51,201 nt of DNA from Streptomyces amritsarensis (lineage in GTDB: Bacteria > Actinomycetota > Actinomycetes > Streptomycetales > Streptomycetaceae): positions 1 through 51,201 of the forward strand of contig NZ_MQUR01000057.1 of assembly GCF_001953875.1 (NCBI RefSeq). Reading direction: 5' to 3'. Under the pieces are notes generated by a model that ran no database searches, was not told where the DNA came from, and saw nothing but the letters and a program-made list of their open reading frames with translations. Each line of letters starts with the position of its first letter. Positions within the stretch are counted from its first letter, which is position 1. The translations under genes were made by a program, and so were the position numbers. Shown here piece by piece: positions 36,820-44,256 of this stretch.

Positions 36820-37269
36820 GGGGAGCCCCGGGCGGGCCCGTCCGCTGGGGACCAGCGGGGCGACATCCGCGGCGGCAACCTGGTTGGCCCCCGCGGTCGT
36901 CGCGGTCCACGCGGGCACCGCCCGGGTGCTGGTCAGGCCCGAGGACTTGAACGACTTTCGCAGCCGGGACTTCGGCGGCTGACGCCGGACGCGGTTCAGC
37001 GGGCTGCGAGCCGCTCCGGCAGTGCGGTGCTCCGCGCCGGCAACGCCCGCTCCTCGTGGGTGAGTTCGGGCTCGATGGCCCGCGCGTGCCAGCGGGCTCC
37101 GCGGCCTCCCTCCGCTTCGGCCGCGGCCGCGCCCGCGCCCGTCAGCTCGACCAGGGTCGTGGGTCCGGCGTCGCCGGAGTTCTGCCTCGGCGGCCGGCTG
37201 CGGCCGGATCAGGACCGGCCCCGCTCTCCCGCACCGACCGTACGGCGCAGAAGGGCGCCGCACCGCCCG
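36820..37269. other. Region with gene debris but no convincing gene
   Basis: A plus-strand frame ending at 36982 finishes TWLAPAVVAVHAGTARVLV and PEDLNDFRSRDFGG, which reads like a real protein C-terminus without its beginning. A minus-strand frame over about 36997-37160 gives LVELTGAGAAAAEAEGG, then RWHARAIEPELTHEERALP, which also reads like a C-terminal fragment. Neither has a start codon in place. Both may be remnants of lost genes. Confidence 0.35.
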
Positions 37270-37443
37270 TCACGGCCGGTAGACGATCTCGATGCCCATC
37301 GCGGCGATGATGCCCCACACGCCGATGCCGAGCAGCCACATGGCTTCGAGGGCGGCGCCGGTGGCGACGACGGTCAGCCCGGCCGCCCCGAGGGCGCGTA
37401 CGGTCCGGCGGATGCCGCGGTCGGGAAGCCAGTCTCCGGTCAC
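37270..37443 (-). CDS. 57-aa single-pass or hairpin membrane protein
   Basis: A minus-strand frame from GTG 37443 encodes 57 residues (MTGDWLPDRGIRRTVRAL, a hydrophobic core from GAAGLTVVATGAALEAMWLL through GIGVWGIIAAMG, ending IEIVYRP). The composition is that of a genuine small membrane protein, and codon third positions are G/C-rich. No strong ribosome site is visible, so the start is uncertain. Function unknown. Confidence 0.55.
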   Translation of the reverse strand: MTGDWLPDRGIRRTVRALGAAGLTVVATGAALEAMWLLGIGVWGIIAAMGIEIVYRP

Positions 37444-37755
37444 CTGACGAGAATCCCGCCGAACCCGCGCCGTGGCGAGGGGCCGCGGGGATTCCTGTCG
37501 GCGTCTTGATGCCGGGGCGTCAGCCGGTGCCGGTCCCCGGCCGGGGGCGATGCCTTCCCAGTGCCCCGGGCGGTATCCATACAGCCGCCGGCCCGGCCGG
37601 GCGCCGGGGGCGGTCGGCGTATGGGCGCCGTCAAGGGTGCGCGCACCGCCGTATGGGGCCCGTCAACACGTACCTGCGTCCGGCGAAGAAGGGGGTTGTC
37701 TGGTCGTCGGCCGCACGGCCGATCCCTCTTCCTTCTCTTCTTCCAGGAGCTCACG
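37444..37755. promoter_or_regulatory. Region upstream of the kdpF pair
   Basis: No gene seen. Two imperfect direct repeats, ATGGGCGCCGTCAAG (about 37621) and ATGGGGCCCGTCAAC (about 37653), match at 12 of 15 positions, 32 nt apart, about 100 nt before the first small frame. They could be regulator sites. This stretch may be the remaining promoter of a kdp operon. Confidence 0.4.
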
Positions 37756-37839
37756 GTGGCCGATCCGGCCTTCGTCGTCACCACGGTCGCGGTCTTCGCG
37801 CCGACGGCTCTCACCGCCCGGGGGGTGACCGCGCTGTGA
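37756..37839 (+). CDS. 27-aa membrane peptide coupled to kdpF
   Basis: A GTG start 6 nt after AGGAG opens a 27-codon frame (MADPAFVVTTVAVFAPTAL, then TARGVTAL) with one hydrophobic helix. The stop overlaps the kdpF start (GTGA). A similar small frame precedes kdpF in other Streptomyces by my recollection; its function is unknown. The coupling supports translation. Confidence 0.6.
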   Translation: MADPAFVVTTVAVFAPTALTARGVTAL

Positions 37840-37925
37840 ACGTCGAGAACGTCGTCGGCCTCGCCGTGGCCGCCTCCCTGCTCGGCTACCTCATCCTCGC
37901 CCTCGTGTACCCGGAGAAGTTCTGA
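37836..37925 (+). CDS. kdpF: KdpF, small subunit of the Kdp potassium pump (orphan)
   Basis: A 29-aa peptide (MNVENVVGLAVAASLLGYLI, then LALVYPEKF), one transmembrane helix with the typical KdpF ending YPEKF. KdpF stabilises the KdpABC potassium-transporting ATPase. Here no kdpA, kdpB or kdpC follows. The next 166 nt hold no recognisable KdpA sequence, and the next gene is on the other strand. It is either a remnant of a lost operon or a stand-alone copy. Confidence 0.8.
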   Translation: MNVENVVGLAVAASLLGYLILALVYPEKF

Positions 37926-38091
37926 GCACTGCCTGGCGGCCGTCGGCGGCACGCCCGCCGCCGAGGACACCCCCGGCGGCGGACTGACGACGGCCTCACC
38001 CTCCCCGTCGCGGGCTGCACCGCGCCGGTCACGGCGTACCTCCCGACCGGCGCGGTCACCTGACCCGCGACCCCTGCGCCGCCGCACGCGG
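37926..38091. other. Short intergenic region after kdpF
   Basis: Searched by eye in all three plus frames for the start of KdpA; nothing matching was found. Repeated cggcggc/gccgccg runs could form a hairpin near 37936-37975 that may act as a terminator between the convergent genes. Confidence 0.4.
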
Positions 38092-39378
38092 TCAGGTCCT
38101 GTCGGCGGCCTCCTCGGCCTTGTCGGCCAGGTCCTCCAGGACTGCCTTCGGGTCGCCTCCCGGCTCGACGGCGCGGCCTATGGTGCGCTTGATGGTGTCG
38201 CTGACCGTCACCCAGGACGGGTCGTTCACCGGGTAGAGCCGGGCCGTCCGCAGTGCGTTCAGGAAGTCCTCGTCGGTCTGGCTGAGCCCGCCGCCGGCCG
38301 GGGTCCGCGCGGCGGAGGCGGTGGCCGGCAGGAGGTGGTAGCGGCCCGCGAAGTCCGACAGGTTCTTGTCCTGGTAGACGAACTCCAGGAACCTGCCGAT
38401 CTCCGCGCCCCTGCCGTTCTGCCTGAAGGCCACCATCCAGTCGGCCACGCCCACCGTCGGCGGAGTCTCTCCGCTGCCGAGGGAGTCCGAGACCGGCATG
38501 GCGACGGTGCCCACGCCGATCCCCTTCGCGGCGGCCTCGTGGGCGAGGGACGGGTATCCGTTGAGCATGCCGACCTCGCCCCGCAGGAAGGCGGCGAACG
38601 CGTCGGCGCGGTTCAACTCGGACGGGGCGGTGGGCCCGACGAGGCCGGGCGCGACCAGGTTGTCCCTGACCCACTGCCAGGTCCGGACGTTCTTCTCGGA
38701 GTCCAGGCTGTAGCTGCCCCGCCCGTCGGCGTAGCCGCCGCCGTTGCTGAGTTCCCAGATCAGCGCCTCCGCGTGCGCCTCCTCGGGCCCCAGCGGCAGC
38801 GCGTACGGGTACTTCACGCCCTTGTCCTTCAGCGCCTTGGCGGCGGCCTTCAGGTCGGACCAGGTCTTGGGGGCCTCCCTGATACCGGCCTTGGTGAACA
38901 GCGCCTCGTTGTAGAAGAGCAGGCGGCTGCTCGCCACGAAGGGCAGGCCGTAGAGGCGGTTGTCGAAAGTCCCCGCATCGGCGAGCGGCTGGAGGAAGTT
39001 CGCCTCGGCGCCGACCGAGAGCAGCTCCTCCGCCGAGTACAGCTTCCCCTGCGCGGCGAAGTCCGAGTAGGAGCCCATGAGCGCCACGTCGGGCGCCTTG
39101 CCGGCCTTGACCATCCGGGAGACCTCGCGGTCGATGTCGGCCCACGGCAGCAGTTGGACCTCGACCTCGATGCCGGGGTTGGCGTCGGTGAACGCGCCGG
39201 TCACCTTGTCCCAGTAGGCCTTGGAACTGGTGGCCGGGGTGTCGCCGTACTCGGCGGCCACCAGGCGGAGGGTGCCGCCGGCACCCGCGCCGCCGTCCGG
39301 AGCGCCGCACCCGGAGAGTTGCGGCAGGAGGCCGAGTACGGCCGCGGCGGCGGCCGGCCCGAAGATCTTTCGTCGCAC
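38092..39378 (-). CDS. ABC-type sugar-binding lipoprotein (orphan)
   Basis: A 428-aa family 1 extracellular solute-binding protein. The GTG start opens a lipoprotein signal with lipobox LSGC (Cys24). The mature part has the sugar-binding layout: VAAEYGDTPATSSKAYWDKV, VMLNGYPSLAHEA-like and TPPTVGVADWMVAF segments. It would deliver an oligosaccharide to an ABC importer, but no permease genes lie next to it. It may serve a transporter coded elsewhere with a shared ATPase such as MsiK. No operator palindrome was noted upstream. Confidence 0.85.
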   Translation of the reverse strand: MRRKIFGPAAAAAVLGLLPQLSGCGAPDGGAGAGGTLRLVAAEYGDTPATSSKAYWDKVTGAFTDANPGIEVEVQLLPWADIDREVSRMVKAGKAPDVALMGSYSDFAAQGKLYSAEELLSVGAEANFLQPLADAGTFDNRLYGLPFVASSRLLFYNEALFTKAGIREAPKTWSDLKAAAKALKDKGVKYPYALPLGPEEAHAEALIWELSNGGGYADGRGSYSLDSEKNVRTWQWVRDNLVAPGLVGPTAPSELNRADAFAAFLRGEVGMLNGYPSLAHEAAAKGIGVGTVAMPVSDSLGSGETPPTVGVADWMVAFRQNGRGAEIGRFLEFVYQDKNLSDFAGRYHLLPATASAARTPAGGGLSQTDEDFLNALRTARLYPVNDPSWVTVSDTIKRTIGRAVEPGGDPKAVLEDLADKAEEAADRT

Positions 39379-39925
39379 GTGCGTGTTCCCCTGATGTCAC
39401 TTGGCTGTTGCCGCGCACGGCGCACCCTGCCGGGGGTGCCCAGCGGCCCGGTGGCCGGAATCATCCCCCGGGATTGGAGTGATTGATTCCGCCCCGGGGA
39501 CAGGTGTGGCCGATGATCCAGTCACCGGCGCGCCCACTTGTGGCTTCCGACGATGCCGCGGGCGGTCCGACGCGCGTAGAACGGCGGGAGTCGTCCTCCC
39601 GCGACGGCTCCGCCACGCGGCCGTGGGGGACCGGGCCCGCCCGGCGGGAGCGCGAAACGCTCCGTCTGCCCGCCTGCCGCCCTGCCCACCTCTTCAGGCC
39701 ACGCCGTTCAGGTGGCACCTGCCCAGGCCGGGCCGCCTCTCCTGGCTTGCTCCGGGACCGCGTGGCGGCCGGCGTGCGATCCGTCGGCGGTGACGCGGGT
39801 GTTCCCCGTCGTGGGGTGGACGGCCCCACGGCCGTCCGGACGGCGCAACGCCCCTGGCCACCGTCGTGGACATCGGCCAGCATGGGAACAGCGGACCGGC
39901 GGACCGGCGGACGAGATGGGCACGC
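39379..39925. other. Divergent intergenic region
   Basis: No convincing gene. Close to the lipoprotein gene there is an imperfect inverted repeat with arms ggaatca (39457-39463) and tgattcc (39484-39490), 20 nt apart, in a less GC-rich patch suited to a promoter. The rest is GC-rich with shadow-like frames. Confidence 0.5.
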
Positions 39926-42364
39926 ATGCGCGCCACCGAGAGCAACCAGGACTATCCCTTCGCTGTCACGAACACGGCCGCGGCACTGCTGGACGCCGCG
40001 GGGACGGTCGTCGCCTGGACTGCGGCGGCCGAGGCCCTCCTGGAGCGGCGGTCCGCAGACGTGTGCGGCCGGCCGGCACAGGACCTCCTCGCGGACCCGG
40101 GCGACTGGGACGCGGTGCTGGCCCAGGTCGGCCGGCCCGCGGATCCGGAGGGGCGGGAGGGGCGCGCCACGTTGCGGCACGGCTCGCGCGGCGAGCTGGA
40201 GATCGGCTTCCGCGTGATCCCGCTGGCCGGCGGCACGCGCGGGGACACGGCCCGGTTCCTCGTACTCGGCGCGGCCCTGGACCTGGTCGCCCGATGGCGG
40301 CAGGACCACGCCTTCACGCACGAACTGTTCCTGCAGGGCCGGGTGGGCCTGGCCGTCTTCGACAGGGACCTGCGGCTGCTGCGGACGAACTCGCACCTGC
40401 TGCCGTACACGGGGGTGCCCCTCGACCTGCACGGTCGGCGGCTCGCCGACTTCCTGTGGGCCGAGGACGCGCAGAGCATCGACGACCGGCTGCGGGAGGT
40501 CGTCCACAGCGGGATCCCCCTCGCCGGTTTCAACACGACCGTACGCACCCTCCACGATCCGAGAGGCGGCCGGATCGTCACCGTCCAGGCGTTCCGGCTC
40601 CAGGAACCCGACGGACATCCGATGGGCGTGGCGGCCGTGTTCACCGACGTCACCGACCACGAGCGGGCACGCGCACGCCTGGACCTGCTGTACCGCGCGA
40701 CGGGAGCGCTGGGCGGTTCGCTGTCCGTCCTGCGGACCGTCGAGGACCTGGTGGAGGTCCTGACGCCCGCGCTCGGCGACTGCGCCGCCGTGGACCTCGC
40801 GGAGACGGTGCTGACCGGCGGGGAACCACCCGCCGACGGACAGCTCACACTGCCCCTGGTCCGGATGGCCGTAGCGGGAACGGAATCGGAGGCCTTGCGT
40901 ACGGGGACGGCCCGGTTCGCGGCGCGGCTCGCCGCGCCGGGTGCGCGGGGGTGCCGGGGCGAGCTGGTCACCGGCCTCGGCGACCTGCCCGTGGGCTCCG
41001 GGCGGGCCGAGGCCCCGGAGTGGGCGACGACCGTACCGGGCGCGCATTCGGCGATGACGGCTCCGCTGTGCGCGCGGGGCATCAGGTTCGGCCGGCTCAC
41101 GCTCTGGCGCACGGGCGACGCGGCTCCGCCGGAGGCGGACGACCTCGCCCTCCTGGAGGAGATCGCCGCCCGCGCGGCCGTCGCCGTCGACAACGCCCGG
41201 CGGTACACGAAGGAGCGCCGCACCGCCGTGGGGCTGCAGCGCAGCCTCCTGCCACCGGCCACCTCGGAGAAGCCCGCGCTGGAGGCCGCCGGTCTCTACC
41301 TGCCCGCCGACGCGGACAGCGGAGTGGGCGGCGACTGGTTCGACGTCATCCCCCTGTCGTCGGCCCGCGTCGCCCTGGTGGTCGGAGACGTCGCCGGCCA
41401 CGGGCTGCACGCCACCGCCATGATGGGACGCCTGCGCAGCGCCGTGCGCGCGATGGCGGACCTGGAACTGGAACCCGAGGAACTCCTGGCCCACGTGGAC
41501 GACATGGTGCTGCAGTTCGCCTCCGAGGCCGAGAACGGCGACCCGGACGACGGCGACGCGTGGATTGCGCTGCCCTCCGGACCGGCCGGTGCCACCTGCC
41601 TGTACGCCGTCTACGACCCGGTCACCCGGACCTGCGCCATGGCGAGCGCCGGCCACCCGCCGCCCGCCGTCGTCAGCCCGGACGGAACCGTGGAGTACGT
41701 CGAGCTGAGCCCCGGACCGCCGCTGGGGGTCGGCGGCTGGCCCTTCGAACCGGTCGAGCGCGAGCTGCCGCCGGGGAGCGTCCTCGCGCTCTACACCGAC
41801 GGCCTGATCGAACGCGGGGAGGGGGACATCGACCACGGCATGCGCGACCTGGCGGACCGCCTGCTGCGCTCGGACGTGCTCGGCCGGCCGCTGCGCGAGG
41901 CCCGGCACGACATCGTCGAAGGCCTGCCGCCGGGCCGGCTGAGGGACGACGTCACCCTGCTGCTGGCCCGTACCCGGGTGGTGGAGGCCGACTCCATCAC
42001 GACGTGGCTGCTCGACCCCGACCCGGCGGTCGTCGCCGACGCCCGCCACCTCGTCCTGGCCCAGCTGACCGCCTGGGACCTCGACGAGCTGTCCTTCAGT
42101 ACGGAACTCATCGTCAGCGAGCTGGTCACCAACGCCATCCGCCACGCCGGCGGCCCGGTCCGGCTTCGGCTGATCCGGGCGGACACCCTGACGTGCGAGG
42201 TCTCGGACTCCAGCAACACGCAGCCGCGGATGCGGCGCGCGCGGAGCTCCGAGGAGGGCGGTCGCGGCCTGTACATCGTCGCCCAGCTCTCGCACCGCTG
42301 GGGCAGCCGCTACACCATGGGAGGCAAGACCGTCTGGTCCGAACAGGCCCTGCCCCCCGCATGA
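39926..42364 (+). CDS. PAS-PAS-GAF-SpoIIE phosphatase-HATPase fusion
   Basis: About 812 aa. Two PAS-like sensor domains (about 5-110 and 115-250) and a GAF domain (about 255-425) precede a SpoIIE PP2C phosphatase (about 435-680: VGGDWFDVI, VGDVAGHG, ALYTDGLIERGEG, RDDVTLLLAR). A C-terminal anti-sigma-type ATPase domain follows (SELVTNAIRH, RGLYIVAQL). One protein thus carries both opposing activities of a partner-switch module, phosphatase and kinase/anti-sigma. ATG 39926 was chosen as the first good start before the PAS domain; GTG 39866 in frame is possible. Confidence 0.9.
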   Translation: MRATESNQDYPFAVTNTAAALLDAAGTVVAWTAAAEALLERRSADVCGRPAQDLLADPGDWDAVLAQVGRPADPEGREGRATLRHGSRGELEIGFRVIPLAGGTRGDTARFLVLGAALDLVARWRQDHAFTHELFLQGRVGLAVFDRDLRLLRTNSHLLPYTGVPLDLHGRRLADFLWAEDAQSIDDRLREVVHSGIPLAGFNTTVRTLHDPRGGRIVTVQAFRLQEPDGHPMGVAAVFTDVTDHERARARLDLLYRATGALGGSLSVLRTVEDLVEVLTPALGDCAAVDLAETVLTGGEPPADGQLTLPLVRMAVAGTESEALRTGTARFAARLAAPGARGCRGELVTGLGDLPVGSGRAEAPEWATTVPGAHSAMTAPLCARGIRFGRLTLWRTGDAAPPEADDLALLEEIAARAAVAVDNARRYTKERRTAVGLQRSLLPPATSEKPALEAAGLYLPADADSGVGGDWFDVIPLSSARVALVVGDVAGHGLHATAMMGRLRSAVRAMADLELEPEELLAHVDDMVLQFASEAENGDPDDGDAWIALPSGPAGATCLYAVYDPVTRTCAMASAGHPPPAVVSPDGTVEYVELSPGPPLGVGGWPFEPVERELPPGSVLALYTDGLIERGEGDIDHGMRDLADRLLRSDVLGRPLREARHDIVEGLPPGRLRDDVTLLLARTRVVEADSITTWLLDPDPAVVADARHLVLAQLTAWDLDELSFSTELIVSELVTNAIRHAGGPVRLRLIRADTLTCEVSDSSNTQPRMRRARSSEEGGRGLYIVAQLSHRWGSRYTMGGKTVWSEQALPPA

Positions 42365-42460
42365 CGGGCGCAGGCGCCGGCGGGGAGACGACGGTACGGA
42401 GATGACGGTACGGAGACGATCCTGCGGACCGGCGGTCCGGAACCACTGGAGGTGGTGGCA

Positions 42461-43312
42461 GTGAGCAGCACACCTCGGGTCGACCCTTCGAACGCCGACC
42501 AGGCGGACGCCTGGGACGGCCGGGAAGGCGCGTACTGGGCGGAGCACGCCGACCGGTTCGACCGCGCCGTCCGCCCCTACCTCCCGCACTTCCTCGCCGC
42601 GGCCGACGTGTCCGCCGCCGACCGGGTGCTCGACGTCGGCTGCGGCACCGGCGAGACGACCCGCGCGGCCGCACGTCGGGCGAGTGGAGGCAGGGCCCTG
42701 GGCGTGGACCTGTCGGCGGCGATGCTGCGCGAGGCACAGCGGCGGGCGGCGGCCGAGGGAGTGGACAACGCCGAGTTCGTGCAGGCGGACGCCCAGGTCT
42801 ACGCCTTCCCCGCGGCATCGTTCGATGTGGCCGTCAGCCGCACCGGGACGATGTTCTTCGCCGACCCGGTCGCCGCGTTCCGCAACATCGGCGCTGCGCT
42901 GCGGCCCGGCGGACGCCTCGTACAGCTGGTCTGGCAGGAGGCGGCGGGCAACGAGTGGTTCCTCGCCTTCAGCGGGGCCCTGGCCGCCGGACGGCGGATG
43001 ACCGGGCCGCCGCCGGACGCTCCCGGGCCGTTCTCACTGGCCGATCCGGACCGGGTACGGGCCGTTCTCGGCGCCGCCGGATTCACGGACGTCCGGCTGG
43101 AGCCGCACAGCGAGGCGATGTGGTTCGGTGAGGACGCGGCCGACGCGGAGCGGTTCACCCTGGGCCTGCTCGGCTGGATGCTCGACGGCCTCGACGCCGA
43201 AGACCGACGCCGTGCCGTCGACGACCTGAGGGCCACCCTCGCCGCCCACGAGGGCGACGAAGGCGTCCGCTACGCCTCGGCGACCTGGATCATCCGGGCG
43301 ACGCGCCCCTGA
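42461..43312 (+). CDS. Class I SAM-dependent methyltransferase
   Basis: About 283 aa. Motif I is RVLDVGCGTGETT, the acidic loop GVDLSAAML, then NAEFVQADAQ, VAVSRTGTMFFADP and LRPGGRLVQLVWQ. The N-terminal NADQADAWDGREGAYWAEHADRF is common in this subgroup, which includes ubiquinone/menaquinone-like and small-molecule methyltransferases. GTG 42461 was chosen because GGAGG lies 8 nt upstream. Substrate unknown. It follows the phosphatase fusion by about 100 nt. Confidence 0.88.
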   Translation: MSSTPRVDPSNADQADAWDGREGAYWAEHADRFDRAVRPYLPHFLAAADVSAADRVLDVGCGTGETTRAAARRASGGRALGVDLSAAMLREAQRRAAAEGVDNAEFVQADAQVYAFPAASFDVAVSRTGTMFFADPVAAFRNIGAALRPGGRLVQLVWQEAAGNEWFLAFSGALAAGRRMTGPPPDAPGPFSLADPDRVRAVLGAAGFTDVRLEPHSEAMWFGEDAADAERFTLGLLGWMLDGLDAEDRRRAVDDLRATLAAHEGDEGVRYASATWIIRATRP

Positions 43313-43678
43313 CGCCCCCTGACGCCCGCCCCCTGGCACCCCCGCCCGCGTCCCGCGGCCCCCGCGCGCCCCCGCGCCCCGGGAGGGTTAAGGCGGGATC
43401 AACTCAACCTTAAGGATGCGTGCGGCCCGCTCGTCCGCGCGGCGGTCCCGACTTCCGGCGCGAGCGCCGCACACGCCGGCCGTCCCGACGGACACGCCTC
43501 CCACCTGCGCCTTCGTACGCGGTCAGGGCTGCACGGCCCACTGCGGCCTGTCGTGCAGAGCACTCCGAAGCCCGGTCACCGCCGGATTTGTAACACGGCG
43601 ACAAGAACCGAACCCGCCCGGGATGCCGGGCGTATGCAGGACGCGGGGAGGCAGTGACCATCGGATCGAGGAGTGTCC
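43313..43678. promoter_or_regulatory. Intergenic region upstream of secreted DPBB protein
   Basis: No gene seen. A C-rich run (43313-43385) is followed by arms ttaagg and ccttaa around 43388-43415, which could pair. The stretch TTTGTAACACGGCGACAAG near 43587-43605 is AT-rich and may hold a promoter or regulator site of the gene at 43679. Confidence 0.4.
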
Positions 43679-44041
43679 ATGTCCCGGAAACGGACTATGA
43701 GTCTTACCAAGAAGCTCGTGCTCTCTGTCACCACGGGAGCCCTGGTGACCGGAGGGGTGATCGTCATGGTGGCGACCGGCAACGCCTCCGTGCCCGACGT
43801 CGTGTGCCCGGGATCGACGGTGACGCTGTCGGGTGAGGCCGGTCCCCCGGCGGCGACCAGCGGGACCTTCCCCGCCGGCACCAAGCTCAAGGTGACCAAC
43901 CTCGACAACGGCCAGGCCACGACGGTCACCGTCAACGGCCCCTCCGGCAGCTGCGTCCTGCTCAACAACGCCGCCTTCGAGCAGGTCCGCGAACCCGGCA
44001 AGAACCTCATCCGACGCGCCCGCGTCGAACGCGTGAGCTGA
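43679..44041 (+). CDS. Secreted protein with RlpA-like double-psi beta-barrel fold
   Basis: A 120-aa exported protein. The signal segment is LTKKLVLSVTTGALVTGGVI with cleavage near VATGNAS. The mature part (GTFPAGTKLKVTNLDNGQ, then TTVTVNGPSG and CVLLNNAAFEQV, then IRRARVERV) follows the RlpA/expansin-type barrel, in which this stretch normally reads VTNLxNGxxVxVxVNDRGP. The Asp of NDRGP is missing, replaced by VNGPSG, so glycan cleavage is unlikely. Cys43 and Cys92 may form a disulfide. ATG 43679 follows GAGGAG. A strong hairpin follows the stop. Confidence 0.7.
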   Translation: MSRKRTMSLTKKLVLSVTTGALVTGGVIVMVATGNASVPDVVCPGSTVTLSGEAGPPAATSGTFPAGTKLKVTNLDNGQATTVTVNGPSGSCVLLNNAAFEQVREPGKNLIRRARVERVS

Positions 44042-44070
44042 CCTCGACAGCAGGCCCGTTCGGGGCCGCA

Positions 44071-44115
44071 GGCGCCATGGCGGGGGTCGGTGCGAGCCGC
44101 CCCCGCCATGGCGCC
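44071..44115. terminator. Perfect 16-bp hairpin terminator
   Basis: Arms ggcgccatggcggggg and cccccgccatggcgcc are exact complements around a 13-nt loop, 30 nt after the stop of the secreted DPBB protein. Confidence 0.8.
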
Positions 44116-44256
44116 GACCCGTGCGGCACGGCCCCGCGAGGCCGGGTCGGCGGCGCCGTACCGCCCCGGCGCCCGGAACCTCCCGTGCGCCTCCTGCGCC
44201 CACCGGGTTCCGGTGGGCGGGCCCGGCGTGTCGGCGGCTGCCGTTAGGCTTCACGG

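Noticed and set aside
37926..38091. Remnant of kdpA after kdpF
   Set aside because: All three plus-strand frames were read and none resembles the KdpA N-terminus.
39461..42589. A 1042-residue open frame on the minus strand
   Set aside because: It is antisense to the PAS-GAF-SpoIIE-HATPase gene, has Arg/Gly/Pro-rich shadow composition and shows no domain; high GC produces such frames.
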